From Rhizophagus irregularis (taxonomy: Eukaryota; Glomeromycota; Glomeromycetes; Glomerales; Glomeraceae), in contig NC_089444.1 of the NCBI RefSeq assembly GCF_026210795.1, positions 3,896,501 through 3,960,500 on the forward strand: DNA of 64,000 nucleotides, given 5' to 3'. The first letter of the stretch is position 1; each line of letters begins with the position of its first letter. The position numbers and the translations under genes are program-made. The notes beneath the pieces are model-generated. The model saw only the letters and a program-made list of their open reading frames with translations, made no database searches and had not been told where the DNA came from. Below, piece by piece: positions 9,686-22,025 of the stretch.

Positions 9686-12600
9686 CTATCATTATATCAT
9701 TAAAGAAAGAAAAACAGTATTTTCCTTAAATACTATAATAAAAAAATATTATTTAATAAAAAATTATTTTTTCAAAAAAATTAATTATAGTTAAAAATGC
9801 AAAATTTTCCGTATACATTTGAGAAATTTTACATCTGCAGAATGAAATTACTTTGACCCAAGGTTTGTTTCATATAACGAAAGTGCCAAAAAACTATACT
9901 GTAAAGTGAAATATAACTGTGTAATTCCACATAAAATATTCATATTTTGAAGAATATTCAAGCTATCTTGATAAAGATTAGTATTGAGCGAGATGTTCCA
10001 TATATACTGAACAACCTTCTTAGACCTATTTCATTTAGCTAAAAATAAATATAGAATAGTAATTTAATTTATAAAAACGTATATTATGAGAAAAAAAAAG
10101 CACTCACATGTATAATATCATTTTATTATTTAGCGTTTTTTATTGTTTTAGCAGATTTTTAAAAAATATTTTAAAATAAAAAAAGGAAAAGAAAAGAAGG
10201 AGAGAATTTTATTGTAAATGGCAAACAATAAACGATTAACTTTTATGGAATTATTATTTTGGATCAAGGTATAAAAAATATTAATGATATTATTGCACAT
10301 ACTAACTTTATGTCAATGAATTGATTCATCTACTCTATGAATTTGACATATACAAGTTCCACTTAGCTACTGTATAAAAGTAATAAAAATTGACTCCAGT
10401 ATACTAAAATTAGCAGTATACATTACATATTTGTTTATTTCTGATTTTCTTTTTATAAATTCTGTGCTAATTATCTACCTATTCTCATATTAACTTCATC
10501 ACTTATTATTTTGCGGATAAATGATTATATATATACATTGCTATTATTGTTCATTAAACTTATTTATAAAATGAATATTATTTCTTATTAATTATAAAAT
10601 AAAAGTTCATAATTAGAAAATCAATGAAAAAATACAATTTTTCTTTTTTTGCAATATAATAGAGATTATTTTATTCCAAAAATGGTATTATATATAAAAA
10701 TACAAAATTTGAAGAAAAATATTTTGATTTAATAAATATAATTTCAAAATTGAAAAGTAAATAATTGGATTTAAATGAGATCATATATATATAGAGGATA
10801 TCAATAATCTAATTTTAATTTTATAAACTCTTGGTTTTTTTTTTTTTTAACTGAAACAATTTTTTTTAAAAATTTCAAAAATTTTAAAATTTTTTTAAAA
10901 TTAAAAATTCTTATTTTTACTTAAAAAAAAATAAAATAAAATAAAATAATAATTTTTTAAAAACAAATTTTCTTTTTCTGATTACTATATATATATATAT
11001 ATATCAAACTAATATATAATATGTATTATAACTATTATTAATGAAATAATTTTTTTTTTATTAAATAATTTTTTTTTATTTTTTGTATTGAACATTCACA
11101 AATCAAGAAACTATAATAAAGTATATAGTTTTAAATTTTCATATCAAATTTTTTAATTTACAAATTTAATTCTTTTTTACACAATTTTCATTTTATAATA
11201 TTATCATGGCTATTTTAAATCTTAATATAAACAACATAGTATATAAAGCATGTATTATTGTTAAAATTGACATTTTATTACGTCATATTTAGGGGTGGGA
11301 CTGTGGACTTTTAGTAAAATTCTTATGTTACAGTTGTTACACGCACAACACCAAGTGAAAATGACCAAGCCCCATTTAACATATTAAAGAAAATACACAT
11401 GAACAATGGTTATAATGTTTTATAATAATTAATCATATAAATATTTTTTTAATTTTAATTATTAAATATTTGATACAAACAAATGTTTATAAATAATATA
11501 TATATATATATTTATCTATTCTTTCTTTAGATTTTTAGATAAAATATAATAGATTCATTTTAATATAAACTAGTATAGTAAGATAAAGAAAATGTTTGCC
11601 ATAGAATATTAATAAAGCACATTATGCAAAGAGAATATTAATAAAGGACATTATGCAAAGAGAATATTAATAAAACATTATGCAAAAAGAATATTAATAA
11701 GGCATTATGCAAAGAAAAACTATAATCTTGATTTGCCAATGTGAGCAAAAATGAAGAAATCTTACCAGGGACCATATATCAAGTAAAAAAAAAAATAGAA
11801 GATATGCTGAGTACAAGAACAGCTCCTCATAAACTTCTTATTAATAATAATTATAATTACATTTATCAACATCATAGTAAATATAAAATTTACTAATTAA
11901 TATATTTTAAATAAAAAAGATGAATATAATGACTTGATCTATATTAAATTTATACAGATAGATTGTATGCAACATCAAAACTATATATAGCAAAATGCCT
12001 CGCTGTCATAATTAATAATAGATTATATAGTATATTAAATAATAAACCTACATGTCAAACTTTAATAGTCTTGGCAATGGAATAATCATATAAACCAACT
12101 TTTTATCAAAATATACTACAAATTAACAAGTATATGTAACAATATAAAGAAAATGTGATATTATACTCTTCATTCTCGAGTAATGTCTGGAAAGGCCTCA
12201 ATAATCTTTATATATATATATATATATATTAATCTTTGAATTGAGAAATCTTACTAAAAAGAGGCAAGAGAACTTTTAATTGGCCAAAGAAGTTTTCACT
12301 ACTTTAAGATATTGGAGATGCAAGACTATTAGTAATAAGAATTATAAATAATATGATAAATTCTAAAAACAAACATATCAGATTGAATAAAATAACTAAT
12401 ATCAGATCGAAAGAATAAAGATAACAATTTATTATTACAAAGTTTTTGTATTATTTGCATTCAAATATATTACAAAAAATATATAGGCTACAAAGTTTCA
12501 GTTTATAGGGCGAAAAATTATTTATTTTCTCAAAAAAAAGATTATTTTTTTAAAAAAAACAAATAAGATGCATTCAAATTCTAACGGTCAATTGTAATAA

Positions 12601-13140
12601 ATGAGGTAGATTAAACATGTGACCTTATTTTATTATTAAGAAACGTCAGTTCAATGTAGCTTTAGCAGATTACCATACAGTATAAGTATATATTAGACTG
12701 AAGCAAAATTTCGACATATTTTACTACGGCTTAACGTCGAATAACATTGATCTTTATGACATCCAGCAAACTTGCACAATTTGCAAAAAAAAAAAAATTT
12801 TCGTTATAATTTTTTTTTAAAATGATAACACGTTAATAATTACATACATGACCTTATACAAAGAAAATATTGTTAAAATTATATTTCAATACGCGAAAGT
12901 AGTAACTTAGAATTTTGTATAATCATGATCATGAACTTAGATGATATATTAAAATATAATCTTTATTTTTTTAATAAAAAAGTACAAATACAATGTCGAT
13001 ATAATGAAATTTTAGTATGTAAACGATACAAAAATAATCTTATACACTAACAATATCATCTTATACAAACAATATCATCTTATATACTGACAATATCATC
13101 TTATACACCAACAATATTAAAGTCTTATATACTAACAATA
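9686..13140. other. Gene-free, very AT-rich 3.5-kb stretch
   Basis: No plausible exon chain was found on either strand. It holds long A/T runs, several TA dinucleotide tracts (about 10985, 11490 and 12210) and two short tandem arrays listed separately. Confidence 0.55.
11603..11714. repeat. Four imperfect ~28-bp tandem repeats
   Basis: The unit is AGAATATTAATAAAGnACA followed by TTATGCAAAG, repeated four times with small length changes. Non-coding; no role inferred. Confidence 0.85.
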
Positions 13141-13142
13141 TC
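13037..13142. repeat. Imperfect ~24-bp tandem repeats downstream of the ML-domain gene
   Basis: The unit is approximately ATCTTATACACTAACAAT, in five degenerate copies. The last copy abuts the stop codon of the minus-strand gene at 13141, so the array forms its 3' UTR or terminator region. Confidence 0.8.
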
Positions 13143-13714
13143 AGGGATAATGAAACGTGATTTTTCCTTCGATACATGATAGAATGTTACCATCGGGATT
13201 TATGACTGTATAAAAAAGAAAAATTAATAATTAAAAAACTTTATATAATAAAACATTATAAAAAAAAATACATAATAAAAAATTAAAAATACTAACTAAG
13301 CGTTCTTGCATCATATTCGATTGAAGTATTTACGACATTTGTTGATGGTTCTACCGGGAAATTTATGGTAAAATCATAATCACCATTTATTGGACAGGTG
13401 GAACCATTTGGTATGGCAAACATTTTGCAAAAATCGATTATGTGTTGAAGAAATATTTGATTTTCATGAAATGTTGTAATATTGTATAACGCTCCATTTT
13501 CAATAGGTACAGTTGCTTTACCAGCAATACGACCAGTAGCCATTTGGCCCGCGACAAGTGGATTCGGCGTGAAAGTGTATGTAGTAATTTCATTAGGAAA
13601 AGTGCCGCCGCCGATGCAGGGCTTGAAACCACTCAGTGCGTCTTGACGTCTTATAAGAGTTGATGATGATGAGAATGTTGCAAAAAACAAGAAGATAAAA
13701 AGTAAAATATTCAT
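13141..13714 (-). CDS. Secreted ML-domain (NPC2/MD-2-like) lipid-binding protein, 160 aa
   Basis: Exon 1 is 13714-13297 and exon 2 is 13205-13141, joined by a GT-AG intron in phase 1, for 483 nt in frame. The start at 13714 gives a clean signal peptide, MNILLFIFLFFATFSSSS; an upstream in-frame Met at 13816 would add an atypical 34-residue extension. The mature part has four family-type cysteines (FKPCIGG, DFCKMF, STCPING, LSCIEGK) and ends in ITFHYP, the usual close of the ML beta-sandwich. Length fits phosphatidylglycerol/phosphatidylinositol transfer or NPC2-type proteins, which bind lipid or sterol in a hydrophobic pocket. It is probably vacuolar or secreted; the ligand cannot be told from sequence. 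ML proteins are a multi-member family in Rhizophagus. Confidence 0.87.
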
Positions 13715-14817
13715 CTTTATAAAAACTGTTTGTGAAAGTATACGCGCAAATATTTGAAAAAGAAAAAAAAGGGGGATAAATTTGAAAGTGATGAAAAACG
13801 AACAGAATTGTATCATATTTATATGTTAAAAAACGATGAGAAAATTAAAAATTCGTTAGCCGTTAAAAAAAACGCCTTTAAACTCATGTCAATAAAAATG
13901 TAACTTTTTTTAGATAGATAAAGAATAAAAAGAAGAAGAATATAATTACGCCTTCATATTATTTTATCATATAATAATAATCATCAAAAGAGTTATCTCC
14001 CGTTGTTCTAATTATAACTATATCCACATTTAGAAAAACAACAATAATCATTTGTACGTACACATATTGCGAATGATCAGCCGATTTCGGTAATTATTAT
14101 AGTATGAAATTCTTGGTCAAATAATAAAAATTTAAATAAATTTCCGTAAATCATATTAAAATATTCAGCTTTATAGGTTAATATACAATCATGTACATAA
14201 GTCATCGAAATGAATTCGAATTACCGATAATCGAATCTTCGAATCATTCTAGATTTTTACAATTATTTGATTATCAATCAATATCTTATTATTTATTATC
14301 TTTCTTAAAAGCTTATTCGAATTCGGAAGTAACCTTTAAGCGTTTTATGCGTGTAACAAATTAGAATAGAATTCAGATTTTTCATTGAGGTATAACAGAT
14401 AATAAAAAAAAAATAAATAAATAATAAGGTTCGAATTCTTGTGTAACATATTGTGGCGCTTGTAAGAACATTCGCTTGAAAACGAACTTGGTTTAATTAG
14501 AAATGTTTAATTAGAAATGCAAAAACGGATGACGTTGACCAAAATAATTTAAAAAAAATGTTCATAGAAATTATCATTTTAAAAATGTATTTTATTCTTT
14601 AAAATTAAAATTTGATACTATAACTCTATAATATGATACGAAAAACGTCATTTATCATATTATATACTAATTAATATATCAGATGTTGAAGTTTTACCAC
14701 TTAAAAGTCTTACTTAGAATTTTCATGTTAATATCTCATAATATATTTTTATTCTTCTTTAACTTTGTTATTTTTATGTCATGCTTAAGATGAAATTTTC
14801 AAATAAATTATGACACA
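13715..14817. other. Upstream region of the ML-domain gene, no further gene seen
   Basis: AT-rich. A short inverted motif built on GAATTCGAAT / ATTCGAATTC occurs around 14210-14330. No coding signal was recognised. Confidence 0.5.
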
Positions 14818-15065
14818 TTAGTTAAAAACATTCTTAGTGTATTCTCTATAAAATTCTTTAAATTCCTTAGATGCGGCACCCCATGAATTTTTTGCCATCT
14901 TAGAAGTATTACTGACGTTGGTATTTAATGCCCATAGTAAGTGTATCCTAAACATAATAAAGCTATTGCATCGCAAAAAATTTCTAGACCATATTGTGGT
15001 ATACTTAAAGAATATTGCCCATTTATAATAGATAATACTGGAGAACTATTTAATAATTCCTCCAT
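14818..15065 (-). pseudogene. HMG-box (MATA-HMG-like) gene remnant
   Basis: The minus strand reads NTNVSNTSKMAKNSWGAASK then EFKEFYREYTKNVFN before a stop at 14818. That is the helix 2-3 pattern of an HMG box (S-K-hydrophobic-A...W...E...F...Y). Upstream, another frame gives MEELLNSSPVL... to LCLGYTYYGH-stop, so a frameshift separates the two parts and the N-terminal part of the box is missing. MATA-HMG genes are multiplied in Rhizophagus. This looks like a dead copy; the family call rests on one short stretch. Confidence 0.4.
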
Positions 15066-15421
15066 TGAATTTTATGATATTATTAAATCAAAGAACATTG
15101 CTTAACGTTAATACAAAAAAAAAAATATTTTGCGGATTTTCTTTTTCTTTGTAAAAAAATTATCGTGTGAAATTTTTTTGATAGTCCTTATACAAAAAAA
15201 AAATCCATACTTAATTTATGTAAGATTAACTGTTTACACCTCTGCAACTGCGGTTAATAACCGGTAAAAAACCGGAACATTGTCGTACGTCAAAATCACC
15301 AGTTTTAATCGATTTAAGAATTTTTACATGTGATGTGGAATGATTTTAGTTGATCTTCGCATTCACAGCCATATAATAATATAAATAAGAAAATTTTTTT
15401 CTTTCTCAAAAATAATAAATC

Positions 15422-16431
15422 ATGGTGAACAAAAAAAATCAAATAATTACGATAGGAATCAGGTAATAATAATAATCGATTTTCATTAAAAGTATATTAT
15501 TATAAAAATTTTTATTTTACTTATATGAATTATATTATTTAATATAGCGGTGCTTCTTGTACTGGTAAAACGGTATATAATACATTTTTAAATACATTCT
15601 TTTTTTTTTGCAAAGAAAAAAAATATATATTTTTTTGATTATATATTAATAAAATATCTTTTTTTTCCTAACATATATACAGACATTTGCTAGTTTGCTA
15701 CAAAAAATATTTCCAAATTCAACAATATTACATCAGGATGATTTTTTCAAGGTATGTAACGTATTATATAAATTATATTTAATATCAATGAACTTACACA
15801 TACTGTACAATCATATCAACAGAAAAAAGAACAATATCCAATTGATCCAATAACTAATCTCGCAAATGGAGAATGTCCTGAAGCGTTAGATTTTAGTTCT
15901 TTTATTAATTCACTTTATAATTTACGTACTTCACCAACTTTTATAAAATCATTTAAATCCAAAAAAAATCATTTAATTGATAATATTGAATCTGATGAAT
16001 TAAATGATTTAATTAAAGAATTAAATGATCAAGTTCAAAATATTTTATCAAATAATAATAATGAAAAAGAATTAAATTTTGTTATAGTTGATGGATTTTT
16101 ATTATATATAAATTCTGATGTTATTAAAGAATTAGATATTAAAATATTTTTAGAAGCTGATTATGATACACTTAAAAAAAGAAGGGAATTTATTTATGGT
16201 AAGAAAATACCTGATAGAAATTGGGTTGATCCTCCAAATTATTTTGATCAAATGGTTTGGCCTAATTATTATAAAGCAAATAATCATATAATTAATAGGT
16301 ATGTTTTAGATGGTGAAAATGATGATATTTTGAAAGATTTAATTGTATTAAAATCTGGTAATCTTTCAATTTTATCAAAAAATATTAAAAATGTTGTAAA
16401 TATTATTTTGGATTTGATCAAAGTAAAATAA
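15422..16431 (+). CDS. NRK1: Nicotinamide riboside kinase (NRK1-like), 247 aa
   Basis: Exons 15422-15462, 15548-15572, 15683-15751 and 15823-16431 chain in phase (744 nt) through GT-AG introns. The protein starts MVNKKNQIITIGISGASCTG with the Walker A GxxxxGKT completed across exons 1-2. It then has HQDDFFK, the acidic VDGFLLY strand, and the NRK signature around WVDPPNYFDQMVWPNYY. NRKs phosphorylate nicotinamide riboside to NMN with ATP, feeding NAD+ salvage in the cytosol. Length fits the family (about 200-250 aa), with an extra Asn/Lys-rich insert at about residues 90-125. Exon 2 is only 25 nt and carries most of the P-loop. No frame break is seen. It is the only clear housekeeping metabolic gene in the window. 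Confidence 0.9.
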
Positions 16432-17351
16432 TAATAATAAAGTTCAAAAATCATGTGATTATATTTTTAATTTGAATTCGGAGATTCTTTTTTCAGAAGT
16501 AAATTAGGGGTTAAAAAAAAAATCGGGTGATGATCTTCAGTTAACGCCATATCAAAAAATCAAATAACCGAATTTCCTAATTTAGATAATTTTTTGTTCC
16601 GAAATCATCGTTTTTAAAACAAACTTTAATGTTTTAAAACAAGTAAAAATGTCTACAATGCATACTCCTATAAACATAAATGTATAGAAATACTTATTCT
16701 CTTTTTATTTATAGTTAGTTCAAATTTATTGGTTTAGTAATAATAGGTATTCAATCAATTGGAATCAATCTTACAATATGATACTATCTGATTGTGAGAA
16801 ATTTTTGTTGGTGATTTCTTAGATGATAAAATCACGGTGATATGGCGATATGAGAGACCATGTGTGATAGAATCTAATTAAGATACGAATTTTTTTTAAT
16901 TTATTATTTTAAAAAAAATTAGTACAGTTATTACAATTATTTTTAAATGCAAAAATATATTACCCTATATTTATAACGTCCAATTATTAAATATAGTATT
17001 ATGGATAATAAATACTTAATTAGACGTTTTATTTTACTTATAATAAATACAATTTACTGAATATTAACGTTAATATATCATCTTTTATGTACGAGAGTAG
17101 TAGTGTTTCGATCCGGATAGAAACCGTTATTCGATAAGTTAAAAAATTATCCATAATATTTACATATTTAATTAAAATTGCGATATTCATTTAATTAAAT
17201 AAAGTGTATTCAGATTAAATTAAATTATAATTTGAATTATACTATCAGTTTTTTGAAAATGTACACAATAAATGTATTACAATAAATATTTAAACAAATT
17301 AAATGAAGCATAATAATGGAAAATAAAGCACAATTATAAATAAAAATGAAA

Positions 17352-17481
17352 ATTGCTAAAGCTCACCGGCGGTGATGAGCATCGTACCAGCATTATGATG
17401 TACTTTCGACCAGAATTAAAAATCTAATAAAATACTGGCCAGCATTACATCATAATTTCATCACCGGTGATGTTTAGCAAT
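17352..17481. mobile_element. MITE with ~30-bp inverted ends
   Basis: ATTGCTAAAGCTCACCGG at the left is mirrored by CACCGGTGATGTTTAGCAAT at the right, with about 70 bp between. The 130-bp element is far GC-richer than its surroundings. Target duplication is unclear. Confidence 0.6.
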
Positions 17482-18941
17482 ACCCAATAAAAATCGATTT
17501 TCCGTTAAAATTCGTGATCAAAAAAAATTACTGCGCCACCACTATTATGTTTATTGAAAAAATCGAAATTTTTTAAATTTTTATTATCCGGATTCCGGGT
17601 CAAATCCGGATAAAAACCGCAATTATCCAGGTTCATCCGGTTGAACCCAGTCACGGATCGAAACCTTTTAGTTTAACCAGCGCAATGGATATGAAAAAAC
17701 TATTTAGAATGTTATAAAAAGTTTATCAAATTTTGTCGTCTACTAATATAGTAAAATCGCATACGTGGAAAAAAGCTTTATTTGGTATTGATATGTCATT
17801 ATAATTTTTTTTTCTTTGTACAGTCCATTTATTATTTTTAATAAATATGTTAAATATATTTATTAATAAGATAAATATTCGCACCAAATTTCTTAATACA
17901 GATTTATTATGTAGCCAATCTTGGAGAACCGTTATTTTTGCCAGTAAAAGGGGGACAAAATATTGGTTATATACAAAAATAACTTGTTAATAGATGTTAT
18001 ATTTTATTATATATTAATACAATAATAACGATTAATTTTTAATATAATATCATGATATAATTAATTTTTAAGAAAAATTTGCAATAAATTTTAATCCTTC
18101 AATTTATTACGATTAGAGAACAATGAATATTTGAAAAAATAAACTTCTCGAAAAATTAGTTATTATTAATTAATTTACTTGCGAAGTTCTAAACTCTCAT
18201 ATTCCACTATATAATAGGTACTTTATTGTAACTTTCCATTTTTAATTTATTTGTGTTATAATAAAATTTATTTGAGTCATAACTTTAACAAGTATTCAAT
18301 AATTGAATACAATTAAGTTATTAAAAGAAATACTTAATCATCTTAATTGCTTCAAATTTTTATTTTGCTAGTTTTTTTTTAAAAAATAGAAATTTATTAA
18401 TGCCATACTTAATAATGTTATATAGAAACATAATGACATGATATCTAGAAATAATTCAACTCTTCACACGTGACATAAAACGAACACAAGAAATCTTAAG
18501 CATACTTTCAAATTGGCGAAGCCTTATTATAAAATTAATTTTATCATATCGGAAAGAAAATTTAAGAGAACAAATAATCAAAAGTATTTATAATAAATTC
18601 CAGAAAAAAAAAGTAAAAAAAAATGTGACACATGATTATGCCTCTCCATCATATGACACTATATTTTTTACTATTGATTATTTCACGGTTTTTATCCAAT
18701 AGTGAAAAGTGAATCGTATTAAACGTATAGCCATTAAACGAATTTTCGCCCCTGATTCTGGGATCCGATTGATCAACATCTGGACCAATGTCTTCTGCCG
18801 TTATTACATGGAATCCGAGCTAATTCCACATCGGATCCAATGGAAACTGGGCAAAATTAGTATAGCCGTATTAAACGATCTTTTAAATTTGTGATTATAC
18901 ATATTACATGGATCGGTTTTTTTGCAAAATGATTATACTAG

Positions 18942-19657
18942 ACTTGGGTGCCGAAACCTATAGGTGCTGAAACATGTTTGGGATTTGACATATGCCAAAA
19001 TATAGTTTTGGAATTTTGCTGAAATCCCAAATCCCAAACTGTTGCCGAAATCCCAAACCTTTATCGAAATCCCAAATAATTGCCAAAACCCAAAACCGTT
19101 GCCAAATCCCAAAAGTATAATCTATATCATATAATAAAAAACTAGCCAGTACTTTTTTCCCAGTACCCACGGTTTATATAGGACACGGAGGAGGTGACAC
19201 AGCAGAATAATTCATAAAAGTTTTGGTAGTGATACCTACCAACATCCCACTGGAGGCATCGTATCAAAGTCCTCACCTTAATAGAGGTCGTGTTGATCTT
19301 ATTATTTTATCACTCAAATAATAAAGTTAATGTTTATCATAGTAATTCAGTAAAAGAAAAATTAATATTAATTATTATAAAAACTTACCGTATATTACCA
19401 ACTGAACCGAAAAAAAAATTTTGGTTCAGTTCGGAGCTCTAGTTTTGGATTTTGCCACGGTTTTGATTTTGGCAATGATTTGGGATTTCGGCAATGGTTT
19501 GGATTTTGGAAATGGTTTTAGATTTCAGTAATAGTTTGGGATTTCGGCAATGATTTGGGATTTCGGCAATAGTTCAGGATTTGGGATTTCAGAAACTATT
19601 ATATGCCGAAAAGTGTTTCGATTTCGGCATATAGCCGAAAGGTTTCGGCACCCAAGT
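18942..19657. mobile_element. Foldback element with inverted ends and internal sub-repeats (716 bp)
   Basis: The ends are ACTTGGGTGCCGAAACCT (18942-18959) and AGGTTTCGGCACCCAAGT (19640-19657), a perfect 18-bp inverted repeat. Inside the left arm, variants of TTGCCGAAATCCCAAA recur in tandem. The right arm has their complements (GGGATTTCGGCAATGGTT), so most of the element can fold into one long hairpin. No transposase is present. A clean target duplication was not identified. Confidence 0.75.
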
Positions 19658-20097
19658 ATAGATTATACATATCAATACTAGCTAATATTTCCAAAAAGAA
19701 TTTTCCAAAATAAAGTGTACTAGATCCTTTCCATTTTGGATAATGGCAGGCGGCATTATTTAATTCTAGCCCCGTAGAACTCACATCAAGTGCTTAATTG
19801 CCGATCTCACCTATTATATTGCTCGCAAGATTAATCTAACACAATTGTACTTCTTTCCCAAGCGTGAATTTGTGACATGCGAGAACGCCTTTGTGCATAA
19901 AATTTATTATCGTTAATAAATATAATTTTACTCAAAATTTTTAAATTATTTAAATAATAATATCTTTTCAAGATTTAAAATACTTAAAAGAAAATTTTAC
20001 AAACTGGACCAGTGGAAATGAACAAATTGATGAATTCATTCAAGAAAGTCAATTAAATATTAATTCCTATGATGACGTAATATTTGAATGGATACCA

Positions 20098-20955
20098 TAG
20101 TGCTCCTACCGGGTCGGATTCGGTCGGGTTTGGAGAATATATCCGACTCGACCCGGCAAAAATAGAAATGATCCGATTTTAACCTGACCCGAGTATATTT
20201 AATTCGAATAACCCGGGTTAGACCCGAAATTTTCATTGGATAATATACTGTATGCTTAGTAATATATCAAAAATATTTTTTCAAATATAATTTTTTCAAT
20301 AACGCAAGGTAATTGATCTACAAGATGATCATATAGGTCACACAACTTTTTGTTATTAAAACTAAAGCTAAGCACGAATTTAAAGATATCTTAAATTCCT
20401 GTTTATTTATTGCTTTATATTTGAACTATAAAATCGAAATTATATCACTTGCTTTAACAGAAATTTGACTATACTTTACGTCTGCCAGGACTTTAAACAC
20501 ATGCATGCTATAATTGTATCTGCTTTAAGATTACATCTTTTTGCAGCTATCAAATCGGTTCCACCGGAAACTACTGGAATGCTGGTTGCTTTATTAATCA
20601 TCAAAATCAACTTATTAGTTAATGTAATGTTAATAATTAAAATAATAATTCATACACATACCCGTAATTGCAAGGTGTCTCTAGCAATTTTCGCTAAGTG
20701 AGCATATACTACCTCATTCATCTAACAAAATTATATAAACATAATCAATATTAACGCGTAATTGATATGTGATCAGTGATTTTAATGATCATCCGGGTCT
20801 AATTTGGGTCAAAACTCGAGTCAAGGAAATGAATGACCCAACCCGACAGGTCGGGTCATGCGGGTTACGGGTTATTAAAATTGTTAGTACCGACCCGATT
20901 TAAAATTCACTCGGGTTGAATTATCCGGGTTAGACCCGAATTTTGCAGAGCACTA
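20098..20955. mobile_element. hAT-type MITE in kinase exon A (858 bp)
   Basis: The ends are TAGTGCTC / GAGCACTA, with a perfect 8-bp target duplication GGATACCA at 20090-20097 and 20956-20963. Subterminal sequence on both sides repeats GGGTCGGGT / ACCCGACCC and GGGTTAGACCCGAA. No transposase ORF was found. It splits the codon string for EWIPYNQF in the kinase. Confidence 0.9.
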
Positions 20956-21011
20956 GGATACCATACAATCAGTTTAATAAAATTAAAGAAACAGGCAAAA
21001 ATGGTTCTATA

Positions 21012-22025
21012 TAGGGATTGGAATTGATTATCATTATTAGAATCGATTTTAGAATCGATTAATCGTCGATTAATCGTTAATCGAAATTATACTACTGCCA
21101 GTCACGTGACTATCAAAATTATTAAGATCGACATAAAAAAATATCCTTTTTGGGAATTTTGTACAACATAACTTGAATTTCATTGGACAACAAAATTTCC
21201 TTTTTTTTGGATTTTTGTTGATGTCACGTGACAACGACCTAACTTCTTATTAACGGACTACCCCAAAATGTTACAAAATGGCCGGCATTAAGAAATTAAG
21301 AAATTAACTATGTGACAAATAATGTGTGACAAATAGGCCAATACTTGTAGGGTACGTAAGGACCCAGAAATATATATATAGGGGTCAGGTGGCGAAAATT
21401 TTTTTACTATGAGCTGTACGCAGAGACTTTTTATATGAGTAGTACGTATAATTGACACCTGATATTGAAAATCCTGCAAAAATACACAAATAAAATTTCA
21501 GACATTAAGTTATTAATTATTTTATCATGGCTTCTCTATTATTTATAAAACCAAATACTAATGTGAAAAAATAGAATTTACCATTTTTTCAATAATATTT
21601 TTCTAAAATTTCACTTTTAACCATTAGAAATTTCTTTCAATTAATACTAAATATTACAATGCAGTTAATTAAATAAGTACGTATATAAGATTAGCCAAAT
21701 TTAGGCCAAAAATACGCAAACTAATTTTTTACATATAAAAATTTTGATAAAAAATATGCAATCTTGATGACCTAACTATAGATGAAAAATTCTAAGATTG
21801 TACACAAATCAAAACTTTACTCCGTCTAATTCCACTATGATGGCGATGCATCTGTGTACCCTACCCCTGTATATATATTTCTGGGTCCTGGTACGTAGGG
21901 GAAATCTTTATTAACGCTACTGCGCCACAATAAGTAAATTCGATTTTTATTCGATAATCGATTTAAAATTGATTCTTATCGATTTTTGATAAATTCGATT
22001 ATTGTAAAATCGATTCCAATCCCTA
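21012..22025. mobile_element. Second hAT-type MITE in the same kinase exon (1,014 bp including a nested element)
   Basis: The ends are TAGGGATTGGAAT / ATTCCAATCCCTA, with a perfect 8-bp duplication GTTCTATA at 21004-21011 and 22026-22033. Subterminal regions are built from ATCGATTTT / AATCGATTAATCG repeats. No transposase ORF. It interrupts the degenerate glycine loop 48 bp downstream of the first MITE. Confidence 0.9.
21359..21889. mobile_element. Third MITE nested inside the second (531 bp)
   Basis: The ends are AGGACCCAGAAATATATATA / TATATATATTTCTGGGTCCT. A perfect 8-bp duplication GGTACGTA lies at 21351-21358 and 21890-21897. The interior is AT-rich with no ORF that looks real. Its position inside the 21012-22025 element fixes the order of insertion. 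Confidence 0.88.

Larger units (their letters stand above)
16432..19959. repeat. Intergenic block, diverged copy of the segment at about 23,740-25,904
   Basis: No gene was recognised in this 3.5 kb. Many collinear matches link it to 23.7-25.9 kb. Examples are TGCATACTCCTATAAAC with ATAGTTAGTT (16660-16720 vs 23990-24040), CAAATTTTGTCGTCTA (17727 vs 24784), CACGTGACATAAAA (18469 vs 25376) and GAAAGAAAATTTAAGAG (18551 vs 25475). In both copies the block leads into the first exon of a kinase N-lobe array. It is the intergenic half of a segmental duplication, interrupted here by the element at 18942-19657. Confidence 0.7.

Noticed and set aside
13715-13816. Upstream start for the ML-domain protein
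   Set aside because: The 34-residue extension from 13,816 would bury the signal peptide; the Met at 13,714 gives a standard secretory start.
18958-19170. 70-codon minus-strand ORF (WQRFWVLAIIWDF...)
   Set aside because: Encoded by tandem sub-repeats of a foldback element; no independent evidence of coding.
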